The notes below the pieces were generated by a model. The model ran no database searches, was not told the origin of the DNA, and saw nothing but the letters and a program-made list of their open reading frames with translations. Below, piece by piece: positions 1-11,870 of a stretch of DNA of 64,000 nucleotides; positions within the stretch are counted from its first letter, which is position 1, and every line of letters starts with the position of its first letter. The position numbers were made by a program, and so were the translations under genes. The DNA is from Ulota crispa (Eukaryota > Streptophyta > Bryopsida > Orthotrichales > Orthotrichaceae): positions 5,954,501 to 6,018,500 of the forward strand of contig OY987244.1 of the NCBI GenBank assembly GCA_963920765.1, given 5' to 3'.

Positions 1-385
1 GCTAGCTACTTGCCCTTTTGTAGGGAAAAAGCAAAGTGCAAGTGCAAGTGCTTCTTATCTTTTGGAAATGGTACGGTTTGCTTGTTACAAGGCTCAATTT
101 ACTTTACTTGCATGAGATGGAATTGTTTCTTACCTTTTTTGTTTTGATTTTTTCATCAGTTTAGCTATACCATAACATTCAATAGCACTCAACATGCCTG
201 CCCTCCCTCCAATTGAAGAGTGTGGAATATTCCACACTCCTTCATCCAGCCAGATGAAAGAGTGTGGAATATTCTACACCCATCAGTAGCTAAGAGGACA
301 CTTGGCTGAATTTGTCAACAAATTTATGTAAAGAGAGGCTCAGTTTAGTGCACATACGTCGATGTGGGAGCTAGCCATGTTAGAA

Positions 386-416
<31 letters not shown>

Positions 417-756
417 AAACTTTTTTTTTGGATGTCATGATGAAGTTCGTGGATGATACTTGAAGAGAAGGAAAGGCAGCCTCTCTTCAGGCTATTGAAT
501 GTTATGACACAGCCGACATTCCTAGAATGCATGCACAAATGGAAAAAAATGTGGGATTGTATCACCTTTGGGTACACGTTTTCCCATGGAATCAAGTAAT
601 GTTTATTAGTAACTTCATCCCACATGTTGGCAAGCCTCAACCTCTCTCTCCAATGGACCCCTCAACTTGGAGGTAATGGCATGGTTGGGATATACCTCTA
701 AACAAACTAGCCAGAGTGTCTGAAAAGGACCCTACTGCCTTCACATTGACCCTTTA
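1..756. other. Gene-free AT-rich stretch with homopolymer block
   Basis: No coding sequence is supported. The stretch holds a T-run followed by an A-run and another T-run near 386-429, which is the only reason a short open frame with a lysine tail appears there on the minus strand. A pair of palindromes lies at 218-281 and is listed separately. Confidence 0.6.
218..281. repeat. Two copies of a GTGGAATATTCCAC palindrome
   Basis: Positions 218-239 form a perfect 22-bp palindrome centred on GGAATATTCC. A second copy at about 260-281 differs by one or two bases. The core fits the inverted GAA/TTC arrangement of a heat-shock element, but no gene start lies nearby, so a regulatory role is only a possibility. 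Confidence 0.55.
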
Positions 757-1172
757 GGCCCGGTTCAGACTTGAAGTGGACAAATTGTCCACTGTTTTGT
801 CCGCCTTCATTTGGTTGGAAATTATCATGCCATCGTTGAATTTGTTTGTCTAGTGAAAGATTTCACACTATGAATTAGACATTTCATGTAGTTATAGTTC
901 TATACCCACTTTTTGTCTTTATATCACATAAAGTGAGGGAGTCTATTGTTTGCTAGATAAGATTTGGCTTACTTTAGGAAGTGACCTCAAATCTTGTTCA
1001 CTACAAATCTACAAATGAACCTTTTTTAAAATTTTTGATGGGAGTGGGCAATGACATGTCATTGACATCTAATGGCGGTCCACTTCACTATGAAAGCTCC
1101 ACTAGACAAAACCCTCACACTGGCTATTGAGAAGTCCCTAAATATTGTCCACTTCCTAGTCTAAATTGGGTC
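757..1172. mobile_element. PIF/Harbinger-type MITE, TTA target duplication
   Basis: The left end GGCCCGGTTCAGAC and the reverse complement of the right end, GACCCAATTTAGAC, are related inverted repeats that both run on into a GTGGACAA block. TTA sits directly outside both ends (754-756 and 1173-1175). A 3-bp TTA duplication and this size (416 bp) fit a non-autonomous PIF/Harbinger (Tourist-like) element. It has no coding capacity. Confidence 0.7.
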
Positions 1173-1175
1173 TTA

Positions 1176-3183
1176 TTTGTTTATATAATATAAATTATTA
1201 ACATTATGGCAATTTTTGATCTTACATGCACCTAAACACAAATATTTGTACATGGTTTTGTTACTTGAAAATTAAAATTGTCACTCTTGGAGGGTACATG
1301 TTGGGTGTGGAAAAATCTCACCTTAAATTATTGTTTAAATGTATATTAATTACAAACGATTTAGTAATTTGTGGAGCAACACACACTAAATTTGTGAACC
1401 ATATATACTTGTACAATTAGAATTCCAATTTCCCAAATCTTATCAAACAAATTTGTAGTCTGCATGAGTCCTTTACTTCAATTTGCTTAAATATAGCAAT
1501 TCTAGATTTTCTTACAAAAAGATTCATTTAGCTATAAAAACATTTGACATTTTTAATAACATTGTTTTATTTTTACTATTTTACAAGTATAAGCATGTTT
1601 TTTGAAAATGTCAACAATAGAACACCATTCATTTGGCTCAAAGAGGAGAAATACCATTAATGAGGCTAAACAACAATAAGACAATCATTTTTGGCACCCC
1701 AATTGTGTCTAGGCCCAAAGGCCTTGCAAATGGACCTCGAGTTTCCTCTCTGTTAGTCACTTCAAACCTACTAACAAGATTGCCATCTTGTTAGTGCTTT
1801 GTAATTTTGTGCCAAAGAGTGTGCTAAGCATGGTTATCACATCAGAATGTTCATGTGTTTGATTGTCTGCTCAAAGTGCCCAATTGGGTTCATGTTTGTC
1901 CAATGTAGTCATCTTATTATTAATTTCAAAAAATAATAAAACAAAACTTACTTTGTACATGGTGGTAACACATATTTTTGCCAACATACAATCAAGGTAT
2001 GGATTTAAAGCCACATCAAGTAGTAAAAATTAGAAAAATAGTAATTGGGTTCTTCCCTTTGAGGTCAATATTCCTTTAAAAAACCTAAAAATGCAACATT
2101 GGACAAATGAGTCCATCTATGCTGTTCAAGGTGCCCGTCTGCTTATCTTGTCCAACAACCAAATCTTGTCCAAAGTGACAACCATGATGGTGTGTGTGTT
2201 CAATTGTGAAGATAACACTTTAAAAGCACTTTCATGATTTCTTTGGACAAAGTAATAACTTTGACATAGTAAGATTGTACCAAATGAATGGTCATTTTGT
2301 GACCTTATTCTTCCTCAAATGACTGTATATAGGGGAAACTTGGTAATGTCATTCATTTTTTCAGCCAATTTTTTTAGTATCAATTATCAAGGTATTTGAT
2401 AGGTCCAAGCAAGAGTGGAGTAACTCAAAACCGTATCCCACAACCTCCAAGACTTTTCTTTTGAGCTTCATGAAAGTTTATTTTAGTATTGTAGGTGCCA
2501 TGCCGTTAATATGTACATCTTTTTGTAACGTTTGCACACATGGGGATATGCACAAGTTGTACAGAGATTTTTTTTTTTTTTTTTTTTTTTCACATTTAAC
2601 TAAATGCGGATAATCCAAAGTCCATAGGTAATAACGCAATATGTCTTGATTTGTAAAACACTAGATGATATTAACAGAAAAATGAGAGACTTGTGCAAAT
2701 CAACAAGAGATATGTTCACATCAAGTGGCATGCAAAATTTTAGGTGAAATACGTGCAAAATATTGAGAAACCTTTAATGTTCAATAACCTAGAAGTCCAT
2801 ATTCAGTATATGATTAATATGAATAGAGCATGTTTAGTTAAGTGTGGCATCTTCGCAGAAAATAAATGACATATACAAAAAGTTATGGATCTCAAACAGA
2901 ACGTAAAAGACTATATCTTTGTGGATTTCTTTAGTAATCTAGACTCATTTGGAATGCTAAAAAAAATTCAGTTCTCAAAATTTTCAAATATAAAGAGTCA
3001 CATACATGATATAACCCTAAGTTTCTAGGCAAAAGAGCACAGACCAATCTGTATCTAAGATGTGCTTCACTAATTCCCAAAAGCTACCCTCGATATTCCT
3101 ACTTGCTAAAGCTATAAGGGTTTGGACTTGCAAACATGATTCTTTTCTAATGTTCTTTGGGAAAAAGAAAAAGAAAAACCTCC
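1176..3183. other. AT-rich intergenic DNA, no gene seen
   Basis: Only short chance open frames occur here. A 22-base T-run lies near 2569-2590. Nothing resembling a known plant protein or RNA gene was seen on either strand. Confidence 0.5.
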
Positions 3184-3187
3184 TTAA

Positions 3188-4076
3188 CCCTTTAAAGACC
3201 AAACACATTTCTCAAAAATCGACTAGAAACATGGGTGGCAAACTTAGATGTGAAGCTGAATCAAATATGGATTCAATTTCAATAAGTCAATCTTATGAAA
3301 GGGAAGAACATAGTTTGCACATTTTAACTAGATTTATTGTTGGAGGCAAAATATTATAGTGATTGAGTAAGCCATTGGTGGAAATTTTTTAGTTTTTCAT
3401 GCTTACATGGTTTTGGATGTTACCACTTCATGTGAGTTTTGCTTGAGAATAGTTTAATATTTTTGGAAATTATGGTTTCCCACCTATTGAATAAGACTAA
3501 TTTTGCACAAAATGGATAAAAATAGCTATCACAAGGTGCTAAGTGGACAAAAAGGGTAAAAAATTCCACTTTATTTGCTACTCTAAAATTGTTCTACAAG
3601 AAATTGACAAATGCCACAAAAAATCCAATTGGTGAATATAATCAAGAATTGACCTTAAATGTAGGATGACAAAATGTTTAAAATTAAATGCCAACACCAT
3701 TTCAATAGATCTTCAATACTACAGTTATATAGCTATTGCATAGCAAAACAATACAAGTGTATTTCTTACAAAACTTGAAATTTTATACGACCACACACTT
3801 GAAATGTGGCATTCTTCTTGGATATTTGATGTATTATGTTGTTGTTTTGATCCATCTTTGATCATAAATGGATTCATATTTTGTAAGCTGTGCTAAATGA
3901 GTACCATTATTTGTCAACTCACATGCCCAATTTCATTGTTGTTTTTTAGTTGGATACAAAATTCTTGCAATCACAAGCATTCTTGAAGACCAAATTCAAA
4001 AGTGTTGAGCAATTTAACTTTATAAACCAAAAACCTCCCTCCAGAACCAAAATATGGTTCCGTGGTTTCTAAAGGG
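3188..4076. mobile_element. TTAA-type MITE (family B), degraded
   Basis: The left tip CCCTTTAAAGACCA follows TTAA at 3184-3187. The right tip, read in reverse complement, is CCCTTTAGAAACCA and is followed by TTCA at 4077-4080, probably a mutated TTAA. About 0.9 kb, AT-rich, non-coding. It belongs with the other CCC(C/T)TAAA-tipped elements of the window. Confidence 0.6.
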
Positions 4077-4529
4077 TTCATCGTTCATATCCCAACTAAA
4101 GGCATGTGTAACTGAGATTCTAAGGCAAAATGTATATCATTAGTATGTTTCAAAGTTTCATGAGATTCTACAAATTTTGAAAGTGTACCAAATTGTACAA
4201 GCTACTGAGAATATGATAAGCATTTTTTTGGTGAATACATTTCATTTAAAAGGTTTATTGACACTTGTCCTATGGTGCAAGACACCATAAATCAACAAAA
4301 TATTTGGTCACTAAATATCAACATGTGGTTGACTTTGGGTGTTATTAACATATTTTGATAAATGATAATTTCAATATGTTTTGTAGCTTTTTTCCAAAAA
4401 TCTCCCTATTCATTGTTACAAAGAGTTTCAACTTACTAAGAGGCTTATGATTACAAGGAGTTTCAAATTATTAAAGGGTGTTACATCGTAAAACAACAAA
4501 GACTCAACAACCATATGAGCTATTCATAA

Positions 4530-4784
4530 TAAGGTAGGAGGTTCTAAAATTGTTTGGGCTTTAAAATTGTTTTCAATCTAGGAACGACTTACATATTCCA
4601 TCAAAAATCTGTTACAGTCATTGATCAGTTAATAGGTAGGCTTAGCAAGTTTGGCAAGTTTGATAAACTTGCTAAGCCTACCTAATTCATCAATGACTAG
4701 AAGAGATTTTTGATGGAAGATGCAAGTTGTTCCTAAATTGGGAACGATTTTAAAGCCCAAACAATTTTAGAGCCTCCTACCTTA
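4530..4784. mobile_element. Foldback element with about 120-bp arms
   Basis: The sequence is a near-perfect hairpin. The left arm begins TAAGGTAGGAGG, the right arm ends CCTCCTACCTTA, and the centre at about 4635-4690 repeats a GGTAGGCTTAGCAAGTTT block in both orientations. The tips resemble those of the foldback at 22229-22453. No clear target duplication was found, so the superfamily is open. Confidence 0.65.
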
Positions 4785-5072
4785 CCCCTCAATCAATTGA
4801 AAATCTTTGTAACTACAAGGAAGAAGATTCTAGGAAAAAACCAAATTTTTTTAATGAAATTATCGTTTGCCAAAAAAAGTTGATAGATCCCATAGCTGAT
4901 TATAATTTGACATTTTATGACCAAACGTGTGTTGGTTTATAGTGTCTTACATTATAGCACTTTTTTAATTTGAATTTTTGTATAATCTAAAGTGCATGGG
5001 TTCTTGATGAGGCACCTCGATTAGTCAATTGTGCTTGGACCCTAGTGTCTAAAGCAAGTGGCAATATAAAAA

Positions 5073-5405
5073 GGGAAAACTTGATGGATACCTATGAAAT
5101 TTGCAATATTTGTATATATGCCCCCTAGTTTCTCACAAATTGCACAAATATTTTGACATACTTTCATAATTGTAAAAATATCTTTTTACACAACTACCAA
5201 AGGTGCATGTCACTTACCAAGAAATTGAAAGGCTAATCAAAGCACAACTCTTGCCCAAAAATAAGTGACATGTACCTTTGATAACTATGGAGAAGGACAT
5301 TTCAGCAACTATGAAAGTATGTCCAAGGTATTTGTGCAACTCTTGGAAAATCAAGGAACATTTGTACACAAATAGTAAATTTTAGGGGTATCCATCATAA
5401 TTCCC
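5073..5405. mobile_element. Mutator-type MITE, family C, old copy
   Basis: The tips GGGAAAAC... and ...TTCCC and the inner ATGGATACC and GCACAAATATTTTG blocks match the better-preserved family C copies at 16382, 31282 and 45789. The flanking 9-mers do not match well, so the target duplication has decayed. Confidence 0.65.
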
Positions 5406-5461
5406 ATAAGTATAAACCAAAATCACCATATTCTAGAATATTGTGGACAACTCTATATTTT

Positions 5462-5865
5462 GGGAATTGCTAAAGCCACACCCAAAATTGCTAATGCCAC
5501 ACCCCAAGGTGTGCTTTGAGCATGAAATGTGAGAATTTAATAATGATTTTTTGATTTGGATCAAAAGATCTATTTCAGCTCTATAAATCTAAGGCTTTGT
5601 TCAAAAAATTGAAGGTTCTTGAATTTGAAACCAAAAAATATAGGACTATTGAACTACTTAACCAAAAAATACATCAAAAAATAGCACCAATGTAATAAAA
5701 GTTCAACATAAATTTGTACTTATTCTTCTTTCTTTCAAGGATGTGATAATGTTGTAATTGAATGTATGACGGATCAATTGAACCAAAAAAATAATACTAA
5801 ATTCTCAAATCGCATGCTCACAAGGGTGTGGCATTAACAATTTTGGGTGTGGCTTTAGCAATTCC
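5462..5865. mobile_element. Mutator-type MITE, family D, 9-bp duplication
   Basis: Long inverted ends begin GGGAATTGCTAAAGCCACAC, with an inner repeat of the AATGCCACACCC block. The 9-mer CTATATTTT lies just outside the left end (5453-5461) and is present again at the right boundary (5866-5874), overlapping the terminal C by one base. A 9-bp duplication with long inverted repeats indicates a Mutator-like element. Non-coding. Confidence 0.75.
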
Positions 5866-6191
5866 CTATATTTTACTAGTATTGTTGAATCTTATTTTTT
5901 GTATATCATATTGTTTTGACCTTCTTCAAAATAACATTGTTACCTTGTAGTTCAAAAGCACATTCAAGCTTCTTAGAACCTCATGATTTAGAATTTGCAC
6001 TCTTGTTTGTCATGATGATTTGAAACACTAGACAAAAACAATTATAATCCACTAGTATGACCTCTGTGTCCTATGGACACACTTTGGAAAATAATCCATT
6101 AAATGCTCAAACTTGTCTCCAAAGGTCTTTTGACTTATATTTATGAATAAGTAAATAAGTCTCACCACAATATATTTTGAATGTTTGACAA

Positions 6192-6930
6192 AAGCCATAG
6201 GCACCCGTTGGTCAGACAAGACGCTAAATCATTTCAAGCCCAACTACGTAGAACACTTCCCCCACAAGAAAATAATTCTTACTTTATATTAGCGCACTCC
6301 AATTCCAAACTTTACCCATGCAATAAAATTTTTTTTCTTTGTTTAACAAAAATTCCCTTGCATTAAAGCATTTTTTGTTTTGTACCCAAAGAGATTTTTA
6401 CCCACACTGTAATAGGAACATCACTGTTCTCTCACGCATAAAAATATTATTTATTTTGTACCTACACAAAAAATTTGCCCACATAGTAATCATTCACATA
6501 ATTTTATATATTTTTTGGTTTTTTACCCAAGCAATTTTTTTACACGTGCCATTTTTTACTCATGCAAATTTTTACCCATGCCACAATTTTTTTCCATAGT
6601 CAAGTTTTTTTACCCATAAGTTTCTATTATGCTGCAACTAATACAAACCAACAAATAGCCTGATCTATTACATATAAGCATAAAAATATTATTTATTGTT
6701 TACCTACACAAGTATTTTATCCACATAGTAATCATTCACATTATTTTTATATTTATTGTTTATTACCCACACATTTTTTACACATGCCAATTTTACTTAT
6801 GCATTTATTTACCCATGCAGCAGGTTTTGCATTTTTACCCTCAACTAACTTTCTTATCCGTGCTATTTTTTACTTATGTATTTATTTATCCAGGCAGCAG
6901 GTGTTTTCTTACCCTCAACTCATAGCTTGC
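6192..6930 (-). mobile_element. Helitron-like element F, copy 1 (poorly bounded)
   Basis: The stretch starts with TAGGCACCCGTTGG, which in reverse complement is the hairpin and tip of a Helitron 3' end. It continues with low-complexity TTTTTACCCATGCAATTTTT strings also found in the copies at 8819 and 10137. It aligns with copy 2 on both sides of the Helitron insertion there and serves as the empty site. The right boundary is uncertain. Confidence 0.5.
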
Positions 6931-7243
6931 TTGACCGACAGACAGCTTTTAAACTAAGTTTATAATGAAAAATGCCCGGGCATTGGTGGAGTGACACATA
7001 CCCTAGTTAGACCGACAGATAAAGTTGTAACCAAGTTTATTATAAACAAAGCCAGATTTATTTTATATATTTTATATATAGACAATAATGATGGACCCAC
7101 AATCATCATTCATCCATAGTGTATGATAAATTGTAGTAGTATCTCATGAGCGCTTCACAATATGTTCTACATCTCACCTCTACAATCCCAAATTCAACTC
7201 CATATACTATATTTATTGAGCCTTAAAGGGGTAAAACAATGAT

Positions 7244-7264
7244 TTAACCCCTAAAGAATGTTGC
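7244..7264 (+). repeat. Solo end of a TTAA-type element
   Basis: TTAACCCCTAAAG matches the left tip of family B. No matching right end was found downstream, so this is probably a truncated copy. Confidence 0.4.
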
Positions 7265-7631
7265 TAACCAAAAGTGTTGGTTGTACTCATGCAAGGACCG
7301 TTTAGTACTTGGAGAAATGGTTTTATGATAAATGTCAAAAAAATCCCCTAAAAACCTTAATTGAGTGACAATATTTTTGTGCCTTAGTTGGTTTCAAATT
7401 TACGCTTCCAATGGGATTCATGTGCTACCCAAATATCCCGTCCACTGGAGAGTGTATACAATACAACAATATCATTTATGGGTTAAAACATACAAGAATG
7501 TATCATACAAAAAAATTGTGGCTTATAATTCAACTATCAAAATAAAGTTACTCATGTGAAAACGCACAAATATATTAGGGACTAGAAAATTTTTGGGCAC
7601 CAACAAATGAGACAAAATCCTAGACTCTTAA

Positions 7632-8677
7632 CCCTTGAACGCCCCAAATGGCCAAAATAGTCCTCACAAGATTTGACATGCATGTTTGAGGTATTGGATC
7701 TAAGTTTTTGACCTTGCTATAAACTACAATTATCAAGGTATTCAAGTAGTCCATACTAGTGGAGTAATGACAAGGCAAGTCAAATGTTGTACATGTGCCT
7801 CAAGAGTTTTAATTGGGTGAAACATCATACGGGGCGTGGTGGAAAGCAATGTTTTACAAGCTACAACTAATCAATATTCATTGCAAGCTTTCTTGCATGT
7901 GCTTTGTGGTTGCCGGATATTCACCAGTAAGGATTTAGCATGTTCTAAACCCTTGTTGGGGCAATCCTCACTAAATATGTTGATCATTGTTTTCTGTGCA
8001 AGAGCAAATTGAAGCCCTAAAACTTAACACAAAAGAAGTAAAATCTTCAATAATTTGCAAGTGTGTGCATTCACATCTAATCTTGCTACTCAAAAAAATT
8101 GAGATGAATCAAGGGCTTAGAGAATTTTGTAAAAATCATTGAATAGCAACTACTTGCCAAAATTGAGATTTTGCCATCACAAGTTGTTTGATCAAATGTT
8201 ATAATCTCCCATCTCCCAAGGTCAGTTGTTCCCAAAATTTGCAAATCATTTTCTAAGTAGGTGCTCCACTATTTTTGATGGTTGCTTTTTGTGGATCATC
8301 CAACTGACTTAAATACAGTGCATCAAAGTTGTAGGTAGCCTTTAAAAAGTTGGATAATTTTTGCTAAAACCTTACTTGGATTTGTGACTGGCTACCTTAA
8401 CACTATAAAAATTTGGTAATTAAGTGGATGAAATCGCCAATCCCCTCCCCAACTAATACCAGGTTTGCCAAAATGTGGATGAAACATACTAAAATTAGGA
8501 AGATTTATGGATAAACATGCATACTTTGTTGATTGTATCTATTTCTGTCCAAATTTTCCTTACCTTTTTGCACTGAGGGGTGCCTATTGCACTACCAACG
8601 AAAAGATCAATTTTAAAGGCTAGTTGTAGGTCTTCCAAAAGCCTAATTTTGGTGATAATGGCATGGGCGCTTAGGAA
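7632..8677. mobile_element. TTAA-type MITE (family B), about 1.05 kb
   Basis: Intact TTAA lies on both sides (7628-7631 and 8678-8681). The tips are CCCTTGAACGCCCCAAATGG on the left and, in reverse complement, TTCCTAAGCGCCCATGCC on the right. Both share the AAGCGCCC-like step. No transposase reading frame is visible inside. Confidence 0.65.
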
Positions 8678-8891
8678 TTAACCACATTGCATGCACTTCT
8701 TTCTAAATTTCATTGGTGGAGCAACAAAAACCCTAGAAAACATGCATGCATATGAAAAAATTGGGTAGAATTGTCTATTTGTGTGTTTCTTCTATTCAAA
8801 TTAGCTATCATTAGTAAACTAGTATAGGCACCCATTGGTCCAAAGGGACGCTAAAGAATTTTAGGCCAAATTATGCAAAACATTTCTCCAA

Positions 8892-9650
8892 TCTATACTA
8901 CTAAGTGGGAGGCACTCACTCCACGCCCTTTTCTAGAACTTTCTAGAACTTTTAAACTATGGAAGGTCGACAATCCTTGGGAAACCTCACATCAAGGTTG
9001 TTGAGCTTCCCTTATTCAAATCCTTGAGCTTCCTTCATACAAAATCTTGAGCTTCCTTCATACAAACCTTTGAGCTTCCTTCATACAAACCTTTGAGCTT
9101 CCTTCATAAAAATTGATTGATCTTTTTCTCAAGAGGAGAAGAAACTCCAAAAACTATCTATCTATCTATACCACTAAGTGGGAGGATTTCCTTGAGTGCT
9201 CCTTTTTCTAGAACCTTCAAGAAGTTTTTTTTGTAAGTTGAAGCAACAAAAGACGCGCAAGATATAGAACACCAAATGTCCTCCAATCATATCATTTTCC
9301 AAAATGTTCTAGAACTTTTTGGTGGAAGTTGAAACAATAAGCCATGCTCCAAATATAAAACATCAAACGCCTTCCAACCATGTGCTAGAAATTTAATAAA
9401 ATGTCAGATGCCTCCTAGTAAAGTATTAAAGAGTAGCATTGTGATGAAGCCATGCCATTGGCATTTTTGGTCTCACCAAAATGATGGTGTATGAGGGTTA
9501 GATTCTAGACTAATTGTGAGATTGATTTTTGTACAATACATCTAAATTGAATTCTAGACCAATTGAATTGAGATATCAGTTTTTTGTAAAGTTGAATGTT
9601 GCATTACCCATACATGCCCAACTCACACAAAGCGTGTGCCTATATACTAG
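8892..9650 (+). mobile_element. Non-autonomous Helitron, canonical termini
   Basis: The 5' end is TCTATACTACTAAGTGGG, and the 3' end is a hairpin CACACAAAGCGTGTG followed by CCTATATACTAG. It sits exactly between A (8891) and T (9651), the Helitron target. Comparison with element F copy 1 at 6192 shows the uninterrupted host sequence. A second 5'-like end at about 9165 (TCTATACCACTAAGTGGG) suggests an internal duplication or a nested shorter element using the same 3' end. No Rep/helicase is encoded. Confidence 0.8.
8999..9113. repeat. Tandem repeat inside the Helitron
   Basis: About five imperfect copies of a 24-25 bp unit containing TTGAGCTTCCTTCATACAAA lie head to tail. Confidence 0.75.
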
Positions 9651-10136
9651 TAAAAATATAATTCTTAATTTTTATCTGCACACTCCAATTTCAAACTTCA
9701 CCCATGCAGTAAAACATTTGTCTATGTTTACAAAGCATTCCCTGGCAGTAAAGCATTTTGTATTCTATATAAATAGAGATTCTTACCTACGCAATAATAT
9801 GAATGTCATGCACAAAATTTATTTTTTATTTTTTAATTGGACAAATTTTTATTCACATTTTAATTACTTATGCAGTTTTATTGTATATTTTTGTTTTTTA
9901 CCCACGTAATTTTGTTATAACTTTTGTTATTTACCCATGCATTTTTTTACACATACAATTTTTACCTTTACATGTTTTTCTCATGCAGGTTTTTACCTAT
10001 GTAGATTTATTTATCCACACTTGCATTTTTTGTCACGCAAGTTTTTACCTACACATTTTCATTTACCCACACAATACATGGTAAAAAGATCACAGTAAAA
10101 GGATCGCCACATAGTAAATCATATTATGTTATATAT

Positions 10137-10600
10137 ATTAGTATAGGTACCCATCGGATCCACGGGAGGCAAAAGAATAATAAGTCCAATTCCACAAAAT
10201 GCTGCTCACATAGTAAAACATCTCTTACTTTGCAATAAAATGTTTTTTGTTCTTTGATCATAGTAAAAAATTTGATTCTTATTCATACAATAAAAGGATC
10301 CATTTTTTTACCCATGCAATGAAATTAGGATTTTATTTTATTTTATTTTAAATTTTACAGATGCAATCCATTTTACTCACAAAGTAAATAAATAAGTAAA
10401 TCAATCAATAAATTGTGCACACAATCCAATTTGCCTATGTGACAAAATATTTTTTTATTTTTACCCTGTTATATATACAGAAGGTTGTCCATGCAGCAAC
10501 ATTTTTTTTTTACCCACGAGGTATTTACCCAGAGGGTAAAAGGATCGCCAAGAGGTGAGTCAAATTCTGTTATATATATGTTATATATCTAGATATATAG
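10137..10600 (-). mobile_element. Helitron-like element F, copy 3
   Basis: It begins TAGTATAGGTACCCATCGG, the same terminus as copy 2, and ends with an AAAGGATCGCCA...TTATATATAT stretch also seen at the end of copy 2. Copies 2 and 3 are therefore arranged in tandem. Low-complexity interior, no coding sequence. Confidence 0.5.
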
Positions 10601-10614
10601 ATAGATTTCAAATA

Positions 10615-11870
10615 AAAATTGGTGACCGTGGTGGTCTTGACGCCAGGGCCTCACAAGCAAAAACAACTGGTTTGGAACGGATGATGTGGCAAATGACATT
10701 TTTGAGGACAACCCCTTTGCTCAATGTTTTCATGCATCCGTTTACTAAAGAAAACCTTTCCACCAATCAAGAGCAAGAGGTTTTGAGATAACGATTTATT
10801 GAAAACCAGAAATTGTCACTTGGAAACATACTAAAAAGTTGAAAATTTACTTTTCCATAAAGAAGTAAATGCCACTGCTTACTTGTTAAAGAAGAATGTT
10901 TTGAAATGTCAACTTGCCTTTGGTACGATTTAGGGTATCTCCACTAATCCTTGCACGTTCAAAGGTTTTCATCAAGAGCCCTCAAGCTCCTTGATTTCCG
11001 CCCACGTTCTTCAAAAAGGTGGTCTTATAGTTCAACATGTCCCATAAATAATCATTTGATCACTTATTAAGGAAAGTAGAGGATAAAATTCATTAAACTT
11101 AGGATGAATGGTGATGCATAGAGTCTTCAAGGGCCCTTGCTAGAAAATGTAAGACATTGAGTATCTTGAGAGGGTTTTGAAAGGGCCCTCATCACTTTTC
11201 ATCCACTTTGGGCATGTGTAAGACCTTGAGAGGGCACTAGTGGAGATGCCCTTAGGCCTTTATGCAAGGGCCACACAAGCCAAAACAACAACCAAGATGA
11301 ACTAACCCCTTCATTGTCCTCGGCTTGGATGAATGGGCTAGGAACTTAGTACATTGCTTTATGAGGTTGTGGAGCCAAGGTGAAAAAGCTTTGTTTTTTC
11401 ATACTTCAATTTTTTTGAAACCTTGAAAATATACCATTATGAGATTGAATTTTGAATTCACTTTTGGATTTAGAGACCCTGATTTACTCTATGGCTTAAA
11501 GGAGGGTGCAATTGAACAATGCCAAAGTAGGGGGCAAACTTTAACTATTACCCTTGCTTGAAGACTTACATGACTTTGCCACCCTAACCCAAAAATATGA
11601 ATATATAATGCACAAAGCCCACGGCCCCCATTTATCCAAGCAAGAGGCAATGAGGGGATTAGTTCACCTTGACCCAAAACAGCTTGTTTGGAGCGGTTGA
11701 TGAAGTAAATTGGCATTTCAAAAAAATTTGTGGACAACCACTTTGCTCAAGGTTCCATGGGTCATTCTACTAAAGATAACCTAGCCACCACTCAAAGGCA
11801 AGGAGGTTGGAGATGTTTGTTTGCTAAAATTTAAAAAATAACATATTTGGAACAAACTAAAAAGATGAGT
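10615..11870. repeat. Dispersed direct repeat, two copies around a MITE
   Basis: About 230 bp at 10615-10850 recur, diverged, at 11640-11870. Shared blocks include a GTTTGGA(A/G)CGG(A/T)TGATG stretch and TTTGCTCAA(T/G)GTTT. The 10933-11251 element lies between them. Not recognised as a known family and not coding. Confidence 0.5.
10933..11251. mobile_element. PIF/Harbinger MITE, family E
   Basis: Inverted tips GGGTATCTCCACTAATCC and GGGCATCTCCACTAGTGC (the right one in reverse complement) are flanked by TTA on both sides (10930-10932 and 11252-11254). The interior matches the copy at 33304-33895. Non-autonomous, 319 bp. Confidence 0.8.

Larger units (their letters stand above)
8819..10138 (-). 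mobile_element. Helitron-like element F, copy 2, split by a second Helitron
   Basis: Read on the minus strand, the 3' end at 8819 is a small hairpin (CCC...GGG around TTGG/CCAA) followed by TGCCTATACTAG and then T, as expected for a Helitron terminus. The interior resembles copy 1 at 6192. It is interrupted at 8892-9650 by a plus-strand Helitron. The 5' end on the high-coordinate side is approximate. Confidence 0.55.

Noticed and set aside
9529..10084. Hydrophobic frames of 93-126 codons that look like membrane proteins
   Set aside because: They are translations of low-complexity TTTTTACCCATGCA strings inside Helitron-like elements.
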